From NCBI RefSeq assembly GCF_001660705.2, contig NZ_LYBV02000030.1:1-64000 (forward strand): DNA of 64,000 nt. The letters are read 5' to 3'. A program made the translations under genes and the position numbers. The DNA comes from Saccharicrinis aurantiacus. GTDB taxonomy: Bacteria > Bacteroidota > Bacteroidia > Bacteroidales > Marinilabiliaceae. This document shows positions 16,579 through 25,868 of this stretch, piece by piece; positions within the stretch are counted from its first letter, which is position 1; each line of letters starts with the position of its first letter. The notes under the pieces are model-generated. The model searched no databases and was not told where the DNA came from. It saw nothing but the letters and a program-made list of their open reading frames with translations.

Positions 16579-19500
16579 ATGTATACTCATTCCTATCATC
16601 AAGTCTTTTTAGTTTTACTTATTGTTACTCTTAATGTGTTTAGTATAAAAGCTAATCCTGTGTTTAAAGAACAAGCAGAAACAAAAGTTGCTAATCATTC
16701 AGTGTATCAATATTATTTTTCTGCAAGTACTGAAAGTGACAACAATAATATAGAGTATTTAATATTCAACAAACCGTCATGGCTCAGTATAGAAGTATAC
16801 AACGATGGTACAGGTTATTTATATGGTACACCTCAAGATGAGCACTGTGGTGATTATACTTTTTATTTAGATGCACGTGAAGGTGATACTTATACTAGGC
16901 AAACCATTCGCTTAGAGGTCACCAATGAAAACCCTGTTTTTGAAACAGAACATGAGGTAACAGCAATAAGTTATATTGATTACAGCTATGCATTTAGTGT
17001 TAGCGATGAAGATAAGGACGATATAATTTCATTTGTGGCTTTTAACCTACCACCTTGGCTTCAACTTGTAGATAATGGCGATGGTACTGGTGTACTCGTT
17101 GGCAAGCCAACAAGGGATGACTATGGTGATTATACATTTTATTTAGATGCTAGAGATGGCGTAGGTTATGCTCGCCAAGCTATACGCTTGGAAGTTGTAA
17201 ATAACCTTAATCCAATATTTAATAATAGTGCACCAGCCCAAGTTGCTAATCACTCAATGTATCAATATGAATTCTCTGCACGTCTTGAAAGTGGCGACGA
17301 TATTAATGAATATCTAATATTCAACAAGCCATCTTGGCTCAAATTAGATTTATATAGCGATGGTACAGGATATTTATATGGTACACCCCAAGATGGACAC
17401 TATGGTGATTATATCTTTTATTTAGATGCAAGAGATGGTGATATTTATACCAGACAAACTATTCGCTTAGAGGTCACCAATGAAAACCCTGTTTTTGAAA
17501 CAGAGCCTGATGTATCGGTAATGATTGATAATGAATATAGTTATACCTTTAGTGCTAGCGATGAAGATAAGGACGATATAATTTCAATTAAGTATTTTAA
17601 CTTACCGGCTTGGCTTCAATTTATAGATAACCAGGATGGCACAGGTATGTTATATGGTAAACCCACTAAGGATGATCATGGTGATTATACATTCTATTTA
17701 GATGCAAGAGATGGTGTAGGTTATACTCGCCAAACTATACGTTTAGAAGTGGTTCTTAATTGCTCAATACCTAGCAAAGAAATAGATATTCTTCTAGAAC
17801 TCCGCGATCAATGCGGTGGCACTCTAACTACAGAATGGTATTTAGAAACCAACCCAAATGTCTGCGACTGGCCCGGTATTACAACCAATGAAACTGGAAC
17901 TCACGTAACCGGTATAGAACTCCCTAACGATGGTTTAACAGGTCAGATACCTGAATCAGTATGTGATTTACCTGAGCTTACTAGTATCGATTTCACTGGC
18001 AATGAGGTAACTCTACCTGCAGGGTTTTGTTATTGCCAACTCGATGGAACACCTTTACCTACAATAAACGTTAGTAAGGCTACTCCTGGCGCCCAATGCG
18101 TCGAAGATAAAATACGCTTAGAAGCAAATTTTGACGGTATAGCTGATGAAAGCTATACTTATATTTGGAGAAATAGTGGAGGAACGATATTGTATGAAGG
18201 ACTTAATTCTTGGTTAGAATATAATAACATTGCCGATACCTACACCGTAGAAGTAGTAGGAGATATTTGCAATGGTAGTGGAGAATATATACTTACCTCT
18301 GATTTAATTTACCACGTACCTAGCACAAGCCTAGTAGGCGGGCAAGCATACACTACCTGTTTAAGTAGTAGCGATGCCTCACAAAGCTTCAAATTTGTTA
18401 CCAACCAAGCTAATGATGATTTACTAAGGGAATACAAAATATATAAACTATCATCAGATGGTACTCGTAGTGGCGAAGCCATTGATGTACTTAGCAATCC
18501 TGCCTTAAATACTAATTATACCATTGATAATTTAGGAGTAGGGAGTTACGAAATAGAAGCCAGTACAGCTGCAGGTTGCCTCAGTAACCAAACTTTTACT
18601 GTAGAAAATGGAGTTCCTGAATTTAGTAATATTTGCGTTGATGCAATGCCATATAATGATTATGACCCTGGACCACTTAAAGTAGCAAGGGCTTACCCTC
18701 TTTATTTTACCGTTACAATGAAAGGAAAGAATAATGGAGTGTTTAATTATACTTTGTATGATTCTAAAGGTAATGTTATCAAAGCTAATTCTGGTGACTA
18801 TGGTGTAGGAGTCGAAGTTCATCTTGATTATGAGGATAATCAATTCTCTTACCTTACTCTGGAAATTGAAGATTTATTGGGACAATGTACTATCGAAAAA
18901 AGAATCAGCCTACCAAAACCTCAAGTAAAGGTTAGTATGCCAGATTTTTATCGCCGTTGCTTTCCGAGTCAAAATTTAGAAATTGGTGGTTCAGTAGCTG
19001 TAAATATGTCATCCTGCAGTAGTAACGATTTTACCTATAGCGGTGTATTAGAGCATAACAAGGTAACTACTCCTATAACTATTGGAGGTGATGGTAGTTA
19101 CGATATAAGTAGCCTATGCCAAGCAGCAGGTAACTATAAACTAAGTATTACTGCTTCATCAGCCCGTTATGGTAGTAAGAAAGTAACACAAAGTTTCACC
19201 GTCGAAGAATCAGAACTATTAGAAATAAGTGTAAGTACAACCGAGGAAGAGTGCCCAGGAGCAAATGACGGTTGGGCTATGGCCAAGGTAAAAGGTGGGC
19301 GTGCGCCATTTAATTACTATTGGTATTTTAATGGTACACAGTTTGCTACCGGCTCGCGCGTGTATAATTTATCCCCTGGCGATTACGAGTTAAGAGTAGT
19401 TGATAGCAACGGTTGCGACTCCGAAGAAGCCAAAACCAGGTTTAGCATTAAAGCATCAGAAAAAGCATGGGGCGATATAACATTGGACTTACCAAATAGT

Positions 19501-22500
19501 GAAGCTACAACATGTGGTGCTACAGCTACCTTAAGCAGTGCGCAAGCCGGTATGCGATATACCTTTAAGTGGATTGGTAGGCATACAGAGAAAACTGAAC
19601 TTTTAGAACCTTATACAGTAACTCTTAGTGATGGTAGCGTGCAAACGCGTTATCGTTTTAGCTTTAATGGCACAAGAGAACGTGAGAAGACCGATTGGTT
19701 TGAAACCGTAGAAGTAGCAGAAGGATCAAACGAAGCCATATCGGTAAGTGGAGACCGTGTTTTAACTAAAAATGTGCCTTACTATATTGTAGTTACCGAT
19801 GAAGATGGCTGCGAGTACAGTACCTTAAATCAGAGTACAGCCCTCACAGATATCCCACAGACTTATTATAAACACTTTGAAATACCCGAATTTGACGTAT
19901 GCCGCAAGTACAATTTAAGCTTTGCATGGAAAACTAAAACTATCGAGGAAGAACCATCTAAGCCTCGTAACGATAATAGTAGAGATAACGGTTTTAACGG
20001 TGCCAACGATTCAAGTGATGAAGATATTTGGAAGTGTGCCGAAATAATAGGAGCTGAAATAGAAGGCGACTTTAAAAACCTATGTTTATCTACCGATAAT
20101 TTAAACGATGAGTTAAGCGTATCGTTTCCCAATGCCAGTTACCACTACACTCTATATTATTACGATAGAGCAGGTAACCTAATATCAACGGTGCCGCCCG
20201 AGGGTGTCGTATTCTGCGAAGATTTAAGCACATGGAGTGGGCATAAAATGGTAACAAGCTACCAATATAATACCTTAGGTCAGTTAACCAGCCAACAAAC
20301 ACCCGATGCAGGAGTAAGTAATTTTATTTATAATAACGAGGGTCAGTTGCGCTTTTCGCAAAATGCCCAACAGGCCAATGATAAAACCTTCTCTTATACC
20401 AAGTACGATAAGCTTGGTCGTATACGCGAAGTAGGACAGGGCCAACTTAATAGCACCGGTATACCATATGCCAACTGGACAGAATTGGAAAGTGCAGCCG
20501 ACGGTATTTTTAATACCGAAAAAAGCTTAAGTTACGAAGAGCGTTTTCCTGCCATTGCTGTGGCAGGGTCTTCATTATCGCAACGTACGCTCACTTATTA
20601 TGGTAAACAGAGCGATGTGATGTTTAATGGCACAAGCCAGCGTTACCTATTAAACCGTGTAAGCCATACTGTACATACCAATCCCGATGGAACAGATGTG
20701 ATTACCTATTATAGTTACGATCCGCATGGAAATGTGGAGTGGATGGTTCAAAACCTGCCATGGGTGGGGCAAAAAAGTATCTCGTATCAATACAATTTAA
20801 TAAGCGGTAATGTAACACAAGTAGCCTATAACAAGGGAGAAAGCGATCAGTTTTACCACCGCTACCAGTACGATGAAGATAACCGAATTGCACAAGTAGA
20901 AACATCGAGTAACGGAATAATTTGGGAAACCGATGCCAGTTATAGTTACTATAAACATGGTCCATTAAAGCGTACAGTATTGGGAGCTAATAAAGTGCAA
21001 GGGCTCGATTACGTATATACCTTGCAAGGATGGTTAAAAGCCATTAACCACCCAACGCTTAATAGTACAAACGATCCAGGGCAAGATGGAGGCGCGGGTA
21101 ATGCAGCTACCGATGTGTTTGGTATGATGCTCACCTATTTCTCGGGCGACTTTAAAAACAATACCTCGGTATTTGATCAAAGTGTGGCCCAAAGCACAGG
21201 CGTTATTGGCGAAATGTTACCCAAACAAAATACCGATTTATACAATGGTAACATTGCAGCATGGACCTATAACCAACCGGTAGTAGCCGAAAATGGTACC
21301 GATTTTACCACTACAAACCCAATGGCGAGCCAGTATACCTACGATAAATTAAACCGCATAAAGAGTAGCAACTTTATTACACATAATGGCACAGCATGGG
21401 GTACCGAAAGTGGCGATTACAACACCGAGTATAACTATTACGGTAACGGTAATTTGCAATCGCTCAAGCGTAATAGTAGCAATGGTGTGTTGATGGATAA
21501 TTTAACTTATAACTACATAACCACCAACGCAGGCGAGCTTACCAATAAATTGAGCCATGTTAATGATGGTGTTGCTAGCAATTTATTTGCCGATGATGTT
21601 GATGATCAGTTGGCCGATAATTACACCTACGATGCCATAGGTAACTTGGTGGGCGATGTGGCCGAAGAGATAAAAGAAATTACTTGGACAGCTTACGGAA
21701 AAGTAGCCTCAATAGAAAAAGAGGATGGATCTAACACAAGTTTTATTTACGATGCCGCAGGTAACCGCGTAATAAAAACCACCACCAATGCAGCAGGCTT
21801 GGCAAGTAGTACTTATTATGTACGCGATGCACAAGGTAACGTAATGGCCACCTATAAAAGTACCGACCAAGCCGCCACCGAAGGCCGCAGTGGTACCGAT
21901 AGAGCCATAAAACTATTTGAGCAGCCAGTATATGGTAGTAGCCGTATAGGGCTAAAACTAGGCGCAGGCCTTGAGGTAGCGCGCTACAATATACCAAGCC
22001 AAGGAGCCATACCACAACGCATACCATTAGAGAATACTGGCACTAGCAGTGGCTTAAGTAGCGATATGGAAAGCCTGGCAAGTGTTTACATAAACCAAGG
22101 TAGTGCCTATGTGCAGCAAATGCGTACATATCCGGGTATTGCCTTAAGCCTAAGGGCCGAAGACGCCACAACATATAGTTTAAATGTAACTGTTGATAAA
22201 AACCAATACGCAGGCGAGGTAGCCTATAGTTTGGTAAACGAAACCGAAGAGCTATGGCAAGGTTATGCAAACCAAGAAGGTATACACACCTACAGCTACC
22301 AAATAGTTGATGATGGCACAGCAAACCAAAAGCTCGATTTTGCCATGAGCCAGCAAAGCACTACCTTTAACCCGTATTATGCACGTGCCTTAAACCACAA
22401 GCAATACGAGTTAACAGACCACCTCGGAAACGTTCGGGTGGTGGTAAGCTCCGACTTAAACAAGCAAAGCACCAGCCCCGTGGCCAATATATTAGCCACC

Positions 22501-23499
22501 AACTACTACTACCCATTTGGTAGTAGCATCAGCCCACTATCGCATAACAGCGAAAAGTATAGGTACGGGTTTAATGGTAAGGAGAAAGATGACCAAGGCG
22601 AATGGGGCATGACCCATTACGATTATGGGTTTAGGATTTATAATCCTGGGATTGCGAAGTTTTTGAGTGTGGATCCGTTGACGAAATCCTATCCTTGGTA
22701 TACGCCTTACCAGTTTGCGGGGAATAAGCCAATTTGGGCTGTTGATTTGGATGGGCTAGAAGAGTATAAGTTTCAGCTGATGGAAGCTGTTCGTGTAGCT
22801 CCAAAGTTAGGAGTAGCACCGGATGATTATTTGAGAAAAACGAATGAAGTAACAAATAGGTTAGTACATACAGGTGTTGTTGGTACGGGTAAGCTACTAT
22901 ATGGATCATTAGAAGGTATCGGACAGAATATTACTAATTCATCACCTGGTGGTTTATTTGGAGGAGTTGACCAATGGCTATCGTTTCCAAGTGATGTCTA
23001 TAGTACCTATTCTAATACATATCATCAATATGAGAATTTCTCAAGCTATGACGGTCCCGAACAGGTTGCTATTCTAGAAGGAACCATACTAACTGTTGTG
23101 GGGCTTTATCAAGGTGGGAAGTTAAGCTTTAAGTTGGCTTCTGAAATTATGGATGACTTGCCTAGATTACAAGTTTCTAAGTCTAAAATGCCTGAAATTT
23201 CAAAAAATATTGAAGCAGCTTTAGAGAAAGGATATCCGAAAGTTTTAACAAAAGAAGGTAGTAAAAGTCAGATCAGAGCGAATAGAAGGGCTGCATTAAA
23301 AGATAAATCTAGTTTAAGGGAAGTAGGTAAATCTTTAGATGAATACCCTTTTGCTTCGACAAAAGAAGGGGGTAAAGGTTCTCATGTCATGGCAGTTCCT
23401 GTTAAGGAGCAAAATGTCCAAGGAGGTACTATGTCCTCATTTTTTAAGAAAAACGACATTAAAGATGGAGACATGTTCACCATAGAGATAACAGAATAA
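16579..23499 (+). CDS. Rhs polymorphic toxin with adhesin-like N terminus, RHS core and NucA/NucB-type DNase tip
   Basis: A 2306-residue secreted protein. After a signal peptide come four cadherin/He_PIG-like domains (about 28-393) in an A-B-A-B order. A leucine-rich segment follows (about 394-490, with DGLTGQIPESVCDLPELTSI), then further Ig-like domains and a SprB-type repeat (about 881-960, ending SPGDYELRVVDSNGCDS). YD repeats run from about 1220 (YQYNTLGQLTSQQTPDAG). The RHS core is at about 1943-2056 (LTDHLGNVRVV, YGFNGKEKDDQGEWG, FLSVDPL, DLDGLEE). The tip (about 2219-2306) carries RANRRAALKDK, DEYPFASTKEGG, VPVKEQNVQGG and GDMFTIEI, the signature of NucA/NucB sporulation-type DNases. 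It is probably a contact-dependent or secreted DNase effector, cleaved at the end of the core. The immunity gene follows directly. GC content drops sharply at the core/tip junction. Confidence 0.88.
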   Translation: MYTHSYHQVFLVLLIVTLNVFSIKANPVFKEQAETKVANHSVYQYYFSASTESDNNNIEYLIFNKPSWLSIEVYNDGTGYLYGTPQDEHCGDYTFYLDAREGDTYTRQTIRLEVTNENPVFETEHEVTAISYIDYSYAFSVSDEDKDDIISFVAFNLPPWLQLVDNGDGTGVLVGKPTRDDYGDYTFYLDARDGVGYARQAIRLEVVNNLNPIFNNSAPAQVANHSMYQYEFSARLESGDDINEYLIFNKPSWLKLDLYSDGTGYLYGTPQDGHYGDYIFYLDARDGDIYTRQTIRLEVTNENPVFETEPDVSVMIDNEYSYTFSASDEDKDDIISIKYFNLPAWLQFIDNQDGTGMLYGKPTKDDHGDYTFYLDARDGVGYTRQTIRLEVVLNCSIPSKEIDILLELRDQCGGTLTTEWYLETNPNVCDWPGITTNETGTHVTGIELPNDGLTGQIPESVCDLPELTSIDFTGNEVTLPAGFCYCQLDGTPLPTINVSKATPGAQCVEDKIRLEANFDGIADESYTYIWRNSGGTILYEGLNSWLEYNNIADTYTVEVVGDICNGSGEYILTSDLIYHVPSTSLVGGQAYTTCLSSSDASQSFKFVTNQANDDLLREYKIYKLSSDGTRSGEAIDVLSNPALNTNYTIDNLGVGSYEIEASTAAGCLSNQTFTVENGVPEFSNICVDAMPYNDYDPGPLKVARAYPLYFTVTMKGKNNGVFNYTLYDSKGNVIKANSGDYGVGVEVHLDYEDNQFSYLTLEIEDLLGQCTIEKRISLPKPQVKVSMPDFYRRCFPSQNLEIGGSVAVNMSSCSSNDFTYSGVLEHNKVTTPITIGGDGSYDISSLCQAAGNYKLSITASSARYGSKKVTQSFTVEESELLEISVSTTEEECPGANDGWAMAKVKGGRAPFNYYWYFNGTQFATGSRVYNLSPGDYELRVVDSNGCDSEEAKTRFSIKASEKAWGDITLDLPNSEATTCGATATLSSAQAGMRYTFKWIGRHTEKTELLEPYTVTLSDGSVQTRYRFSFNGTREREKTDWFETVEVAEGSNEAISVSGDRVLTKNVPYYIVVTDEDGCEYSTLNQSTALTDIPQTYYKHFEIPEFDVCRKYNLSFAWKTKTIEEEPSKPRNDNSRDNGFNGANDSSDEDIWKCAEIIGAEIEGDFKNLCLSTDNLNDELSVSFPNASYHYTLYYYDRAGNLISTVPPEGVVFCEDLSTWSGHKMVTSYQYNTLGQLTSQQTPDAGVSNFIYNNEGQLRFSQNAQQANDKTFSYTKYDKLGRIREVGQGQLNSTGIPYANWTELESAADGIFNTEKSLSYEERFPAIAVAGSSLSQRTLTYYGKQSDVMFNGTSQRYLLNRVSHTVHTNPDGTDVITYYSYDPHGNVEWMVQNLPWVGQKSISYQYNLISGNVTQVAYNKGESDQFYHRYQYDEDNRIAQVETSSNGIIWETDASYSYYKHGPLKRTVLGANKVQGLDYVYTLQGWLKAINHPTLNSTNDPGQDGGAGNAATDVFGMMLTYFSGDFKNNTSVFDQSVAQSTGVIGEMLPKQNTDLYNGNIAAWTYNQPVVAENGTDFTTTNPMASQYTYDKLNRIKSSNFITHNGTAWGTESGDYNTEYNYYGNGNLQSLKRNSSNGVLMDNLTYNYITTNAGELTNKLSHVNDGVASNLFADDVDDQLADNYTYDAIGNLVGDVAEEIKEITWTAYGKVASIEKEDGSNTSFIYDAAGNRVIKTTTNAAGLASSTYYVRDAQGNVMATYKSTDQAATEGRSGTDRAIKLFEQPVYGSSRIGLKLGAGLEVARYNIPSQGAIPQRIPLENTGTSSGLSSDMESLASVYINQGSAYVQQMRTYPGIALSLRAEDATTYSLNVTVDKNQYAGEVAYSLVNETEELWQGYANQEGIHTYSYQIVDDGTANQKLDFAMSQQSTTFNPYYARALNHKQYELTDHLGNVRVVVSSDLNKQSTSPVANILATNYYYPFGSSISPLSHNSEKYRYGFNGKEKDDQGEWGMTHYDYGFRIYNPGIAKFLSVDPLTKSYPWYTPYQFAGNKPIWAVDLDGLEEYKFQLMEAVRVAPKLGVAPDDYLRKTNEVTNRLVHTGVVGTGKLLYGSLEGIGQNITNSSPGGLFGGVDQWLSFPSDVYSTYSNTYHQYENFSSYDGPEQVAILEGTILTVVGLYQGGKLSFKLASEIMDDLPRLQVSKSKMPEISKNIEAALEKGYPKVLTKEGSKSQIRANRRAALKDKSSLREVGKSLDEYPFASTKEGGKGSHVMAVPVKEQNVQGGTMSSFFKKNDIKDGDMFTIEITE

Positions 23500-23510
23500 A
23501 GTATTGACGA

Positions 23511-24092
23511 ATGATTGAATATTTAGATGGAATATATAGGTGGTTTTCTAAGAATAGAAGACCTGTTGCTAAATTGTTACAAGAAGGTGTTACGTCGGAA
23601 TATTTTGAGAAAGTAACAGGAATATTAGAATTAAAATTGCCTATAGAATTAAAAGAATTATACATGTGGCGAAATGGTACAGCCAACCAAAAGGGATTTA
23701 CGTTTGGGGATATTGAATTTATGCCAGGGTTCTTTTTTCTTCCTATAGAAGAGGCTGTTGATAATTACAATAGTTTTAAGAAAGATAAGAAATGGAATGA
23801 AAGTTGGTTTCCATTTATGGCTAATGGAGGAGGGGATTTTTTTGTAGTTAATTGCAAAGATGATAATATGGCAAGAGAGTCGTCTATTATTGGTTTTATG
23901 TTGAATGAAGAGAGTCATGATGTAGAGTATTTAAATCTGAAATCAATGATAAATACCATTTATGAATGTTATGAGAGAGGTATATACTTTCTTGATACAG
24001 ATGGATATGTTGAAGTGAATTTAGTAAAAGAAGCCATTGTAGCTAATGTAATTAATCCAGGATTAGAAAGATGGGAGTCGGAAATTCAGTAG
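23511..24092 (+). CDS. SUKH (SMI1/KNR4-family) immunity protein for the DNase tip
   Basis: A 193-residue cytoplasmic protein starting 11 bp after the toxin stop. Residues 30-60 contain LELKLPIELKELYMWRNGT, the SUKH helix-then-W/NG pattern. FMPGFFFLPIEEAVDNYNSF, WFPFMANGGGDFFVVNC and the later LEE/LNL strands are the rest of the fold. SUKH proteins are the commonest immunity family for nuclease tips of Rhs/CDI toxins. The position and shared low GC with the tip support a toxin-immunity pair moving together. Specific binding to this NucA/B tip is inferred. Confidence 0.85.
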   Translation: MIEYLDGIYRWFSKNRRPVAKLLQEGVTSEYFEKVTGILELKLPIELKELYMWRNGTANQKGFTFGDIEFMPGFFFLPIEEAVDNYNSFKKDKKWNESWFPFMANGGGDFFVVNCKDDNMARESSIIGFMLNEESHDVEYLNLKSMINTIYECYERGIYFLDTDGYVEVNLVKEAIVANVINPGLERWESEIQ

Positions 24093-24115
24093 GGAATACA
24101 GTAGCCCTAAGCTGG

Positions 24116-24257
24116 CCCCAAGCTGGCGCGAGTTTTTAACTCGTGCTCTTAAAATCACACCTTAACGTAAGCTTGTATTTATTTTTTAGTCACGAGTTAC
24201 AAACTCGCGCTAGCAGTTTAGCCTAGCGGCTTTATAGCTTGCCTTGAGGTTCCTTCG
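24116..24257. repeat. REP/BIME-like element, copy 1
   Basis: A 142-bp unit repeated 293 bp downstream with only about six differences. Each copy carries two REP-like hairpins in opposite orientation: GCGCGAGTTTTTAACTCGTG at 24126-24145 is a near-perfect reverse complement of 24191-24210, and each arm can itself fold (CGAGTT/AACTCG). Such paired palindromes resemble BIMEs mobilised by RAYT (Y1) transposases; no transposase is visible here. Confidence 0.75.
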
Positions 24258-24263
24258 TACCCC

Positions 24264-24348
24264 AGCTCACCGTAGCAACTAAATAACGCAAAACGCTCGG
24301 CGTATGGCTCTGCCTACGTCGTATAACATAAGGCCTCTGGCCGTAAAA
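24264..24348. repeat. Dispersed 85-bp repeat, copy A
   Basis: The segment with AACGC...GGCGTATGGCTCTGCC, TACGTCG and AAGGCCTCTGGCC recurs at 25616-25700 with small differences. It contains the palindromic pieces GGCGTA...TACGTC and GGCC-CT-GGCC. It is non-coding and lies between the two REP-like copies. Origin unknown; it is probably a genome-wide intergenic repeat. Confidence 0.65.
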
Positions 24349-24354
24349 AGAATT

Positions 24355-24387
24355 AGCCTTGCAGCAATAATGTTGCAGGGCTTTTTT
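24355..24387 (+). terminator. Hairpin followed by T-run
   Basis: GCCTTGCAGC and GTTGCAGGGC flank a short AT loop and are followed by TTTTTTG. It looks like a rho-independent terminator on the + strand, about 260 bp after the immunity gene, and could end the Rhs transcript. Confidence 0.5.
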
Positions 24388-24408
24388 GTATAAGCAAATT
24401 ATGTAATA

Positions 24409-24550
24409 CCCCAAGCTAGCGCGAGTTTTCAACTCGTGCTCTTAAAATCACACCTTAACGTAAGCTTGTATTTATTTTTTAGTCACGAGTTACAAACTCG
24501 CGCTAGCAGTTTAGCCTAGCGGCTTTACAGCTTGCCTTAAGGTTTCTTCG
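24409..24550. repeat. REP/BIME-like element, copy 2
   Basis: Second copy of the 142-bp unit (offset 293 bp), with the same two inverted REP hairpins; differences include AGCTAGC for AGCTGGC and TTTTC for TTTTT. The following stretch 24551-24830 has no gene. It contains further short palindromes, including GGGTCG/CGACCC at 24775-24791. Confidence 0.75.
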
Positions 24551-24774
24551 CTCCTCCGAATAACACGGCACAAAGTGTATGCATTATTGCAATACGGTAT
24601 TGCGTCATCGCGATAAAAGAAGCGATCTCAAGGCCCCGCTATCGCACGTGTCCTCACGTGTGATAAATAAAGTAAAACCACGGCAGCAGAGTGATTGGAG
24701 GCACTGAATTGTACACAGTGCAATAGGCAAGCATTAAACACAATAGCTGCTATTGTTATAACTTACTTTTATAA

Positions 24775-24791
24775 GGGTCGTTAAGCGACCC
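24775..24791. repeat. GGGTCG...CGACCC hairpin
   Basis: A 6-bp stem with a 5-base loop, 40 bp before the FISUMP lipoprotein gene. It shares its core with the longer hairpins at 33136 and 34687. Because it lies upstream of a gene that starts nearby, it is either the end of an upstream transcript or a regulatory element. Confidence 0.4.
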
Positions 24792-24830
24792 ACTCTATCC
24801 TTAGGTTTGCAGAAACAAAAAACAATAAAT

Positions 24831-25613
24831 ATGAAAATGAATAAATTAAGTTATTTCGCATTGTTATGGGTGCTATGCCTAACAGTTAGTTGCGAAAAGG
24901 AGAATTCCGATTCGGAAAAGGAACAACAAGAGCAAGAATCAGAAAATGAAACAGAAAAAGCAGTGATTGATGAAAACGGTAATTATACCGACCCTAGAGA
25001 TGGGCATGTATACAAAACTGTTAAAATTGGTAACCAAGTATGGTTAGCCGAAAACCTGGCCTATATACCAAGTCTTAACAAAGTAGATGATCACTCGTAT
25101 ACCGAACCAATGTATTACATTTATTACGATGAAACAGGCAATTTAGAACAAGCCAAACTAAGCGATAGTTTTACTACCTATGGAGTACATTACAACTATG
25201 ATGCAGCCAAGGAGGCTTGCCCAGCCGGATGGCACTTACCTACAAAAGAAGAGTGGATTGAGTTGGCTAATTTTGTAAGTAAAGATAAAGGTCCGTATGC
25301 TCAAGGTGATAATAAATGGGAACACGTAGGCGGTCATTTAAAATCATATCCGCCAGAAGGCCAAGAAACCTTATGGAGGGGTTTTGAATGTGAAGCCGGA
25401 ACCGATGATTATGGCTTTAGAGCATTACCTGCAGGCAGAGTTAAGTTAGATACCTACGAAACCACGGGATCAAAAGCATATTGGTGGACAGCTAACGTTG
25501 TAGATGAAAATTATGCTGATGCGGCATACATTGGTGGCGCTCTAGATTTTTATATATCTGATACGATGGCACGTTATTTTGCTTATAGCGTTAGGTGTGT
25601 ATTAAATGACTAA
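24831..25613 (+). CDS. FISUMP-domain lipoprotein (Fibrobacter major paralogous domain)
   Basis: A 260-residue lipoprotein: lipobox LTVSC at residues 15-19 of the ATG-24831 product, followed by a low-complexity acidic EKE/EQE linker. The FISUMP domain (Fib_succ_major) follows, with DPRDGHVYKTVKIGNQVWL, AENLAY, the CPAGWHLPTKEEW motif, FRALPAGR, YWWTAN and the closing YSVRCV. The domain is a C-type-lectin-like surface fold common in Bacteroidota and Fibrobacteres; the ligand is unknown. An upstream TTG at 24807 is in frame, but ATG 24831 gives a normal signal peptide. The gene is flanked on both sides by dispersed repeats and is a likely recent insertion or cargo gene. Confidence 0.85.
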   Translation: MKMNKLSYFALLWVLCLTVSCEKENSDSEKEQQEQESENETEKAVIDENGNYTDPRDGHVYKTVKIGNQVWLAENLAYIPSLNKVDDHSYTEPMYYIYYDETGNLEQAKLSDSFTTYGVHYNYDAAKEACPAGWHLPTKEEWIELANFVSKDKGPYAQGDNKWEHVGGHLKSYPPEGQETLWRGFECEAGTDDYGFRALPAGRVKLDTYETTGSKAYWWTANVVDENYADAAYIGGALDFYISDTMARYFAYSVRCVLND

Positions 25614-25615
25614 GC

Positions 25616-25700
25616 CAGCACGCCGTAGCACTAATTAACGGAAAACGCTAGGCGTATGGCTCTGCCTACGTCGCATTTATAAGGCCTCTGGCCTTATAAA
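25616..25700. repeat. Dispersed 85-bp repeat, copy B
   Basis: Second copy of the 24264-24348 repeat, starting directly after the stop of the FISUMP gene. It is followed by AAACCCTTGCAAGGGTTTA (25706-25724), a perfect short palindrome that may terminate the FISUMP transcript. Confidence 0.65.
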
Positions 25701-25868
25701 ATATAAAACCCTTGCAAGGGTTTATTCATCAGACATATAAACTAATCATGTGAATCAAGGATTGAAAAGCTTTTAATTAGCAGCCTTGAATTATTGCTGT
25801 AAGCGAAAGCAGTATCAAGTTCACTTGAATAATGCTGAGTGTGGCAATAATCTTGAAAAAGTTTCTTT

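Noticed and set aside
21743-22909. Long minus-strand frames opposite the RHS core
   Set aside because: They are antisense shadows of a higher-GC coding region; residue content (many W, R, Y, H) is typical of a shadow frame.
24232-24432. Minus-strand open frame over the repeats
   Set aside because: It covers the two dispersed repeat families and has no protein-like composition.
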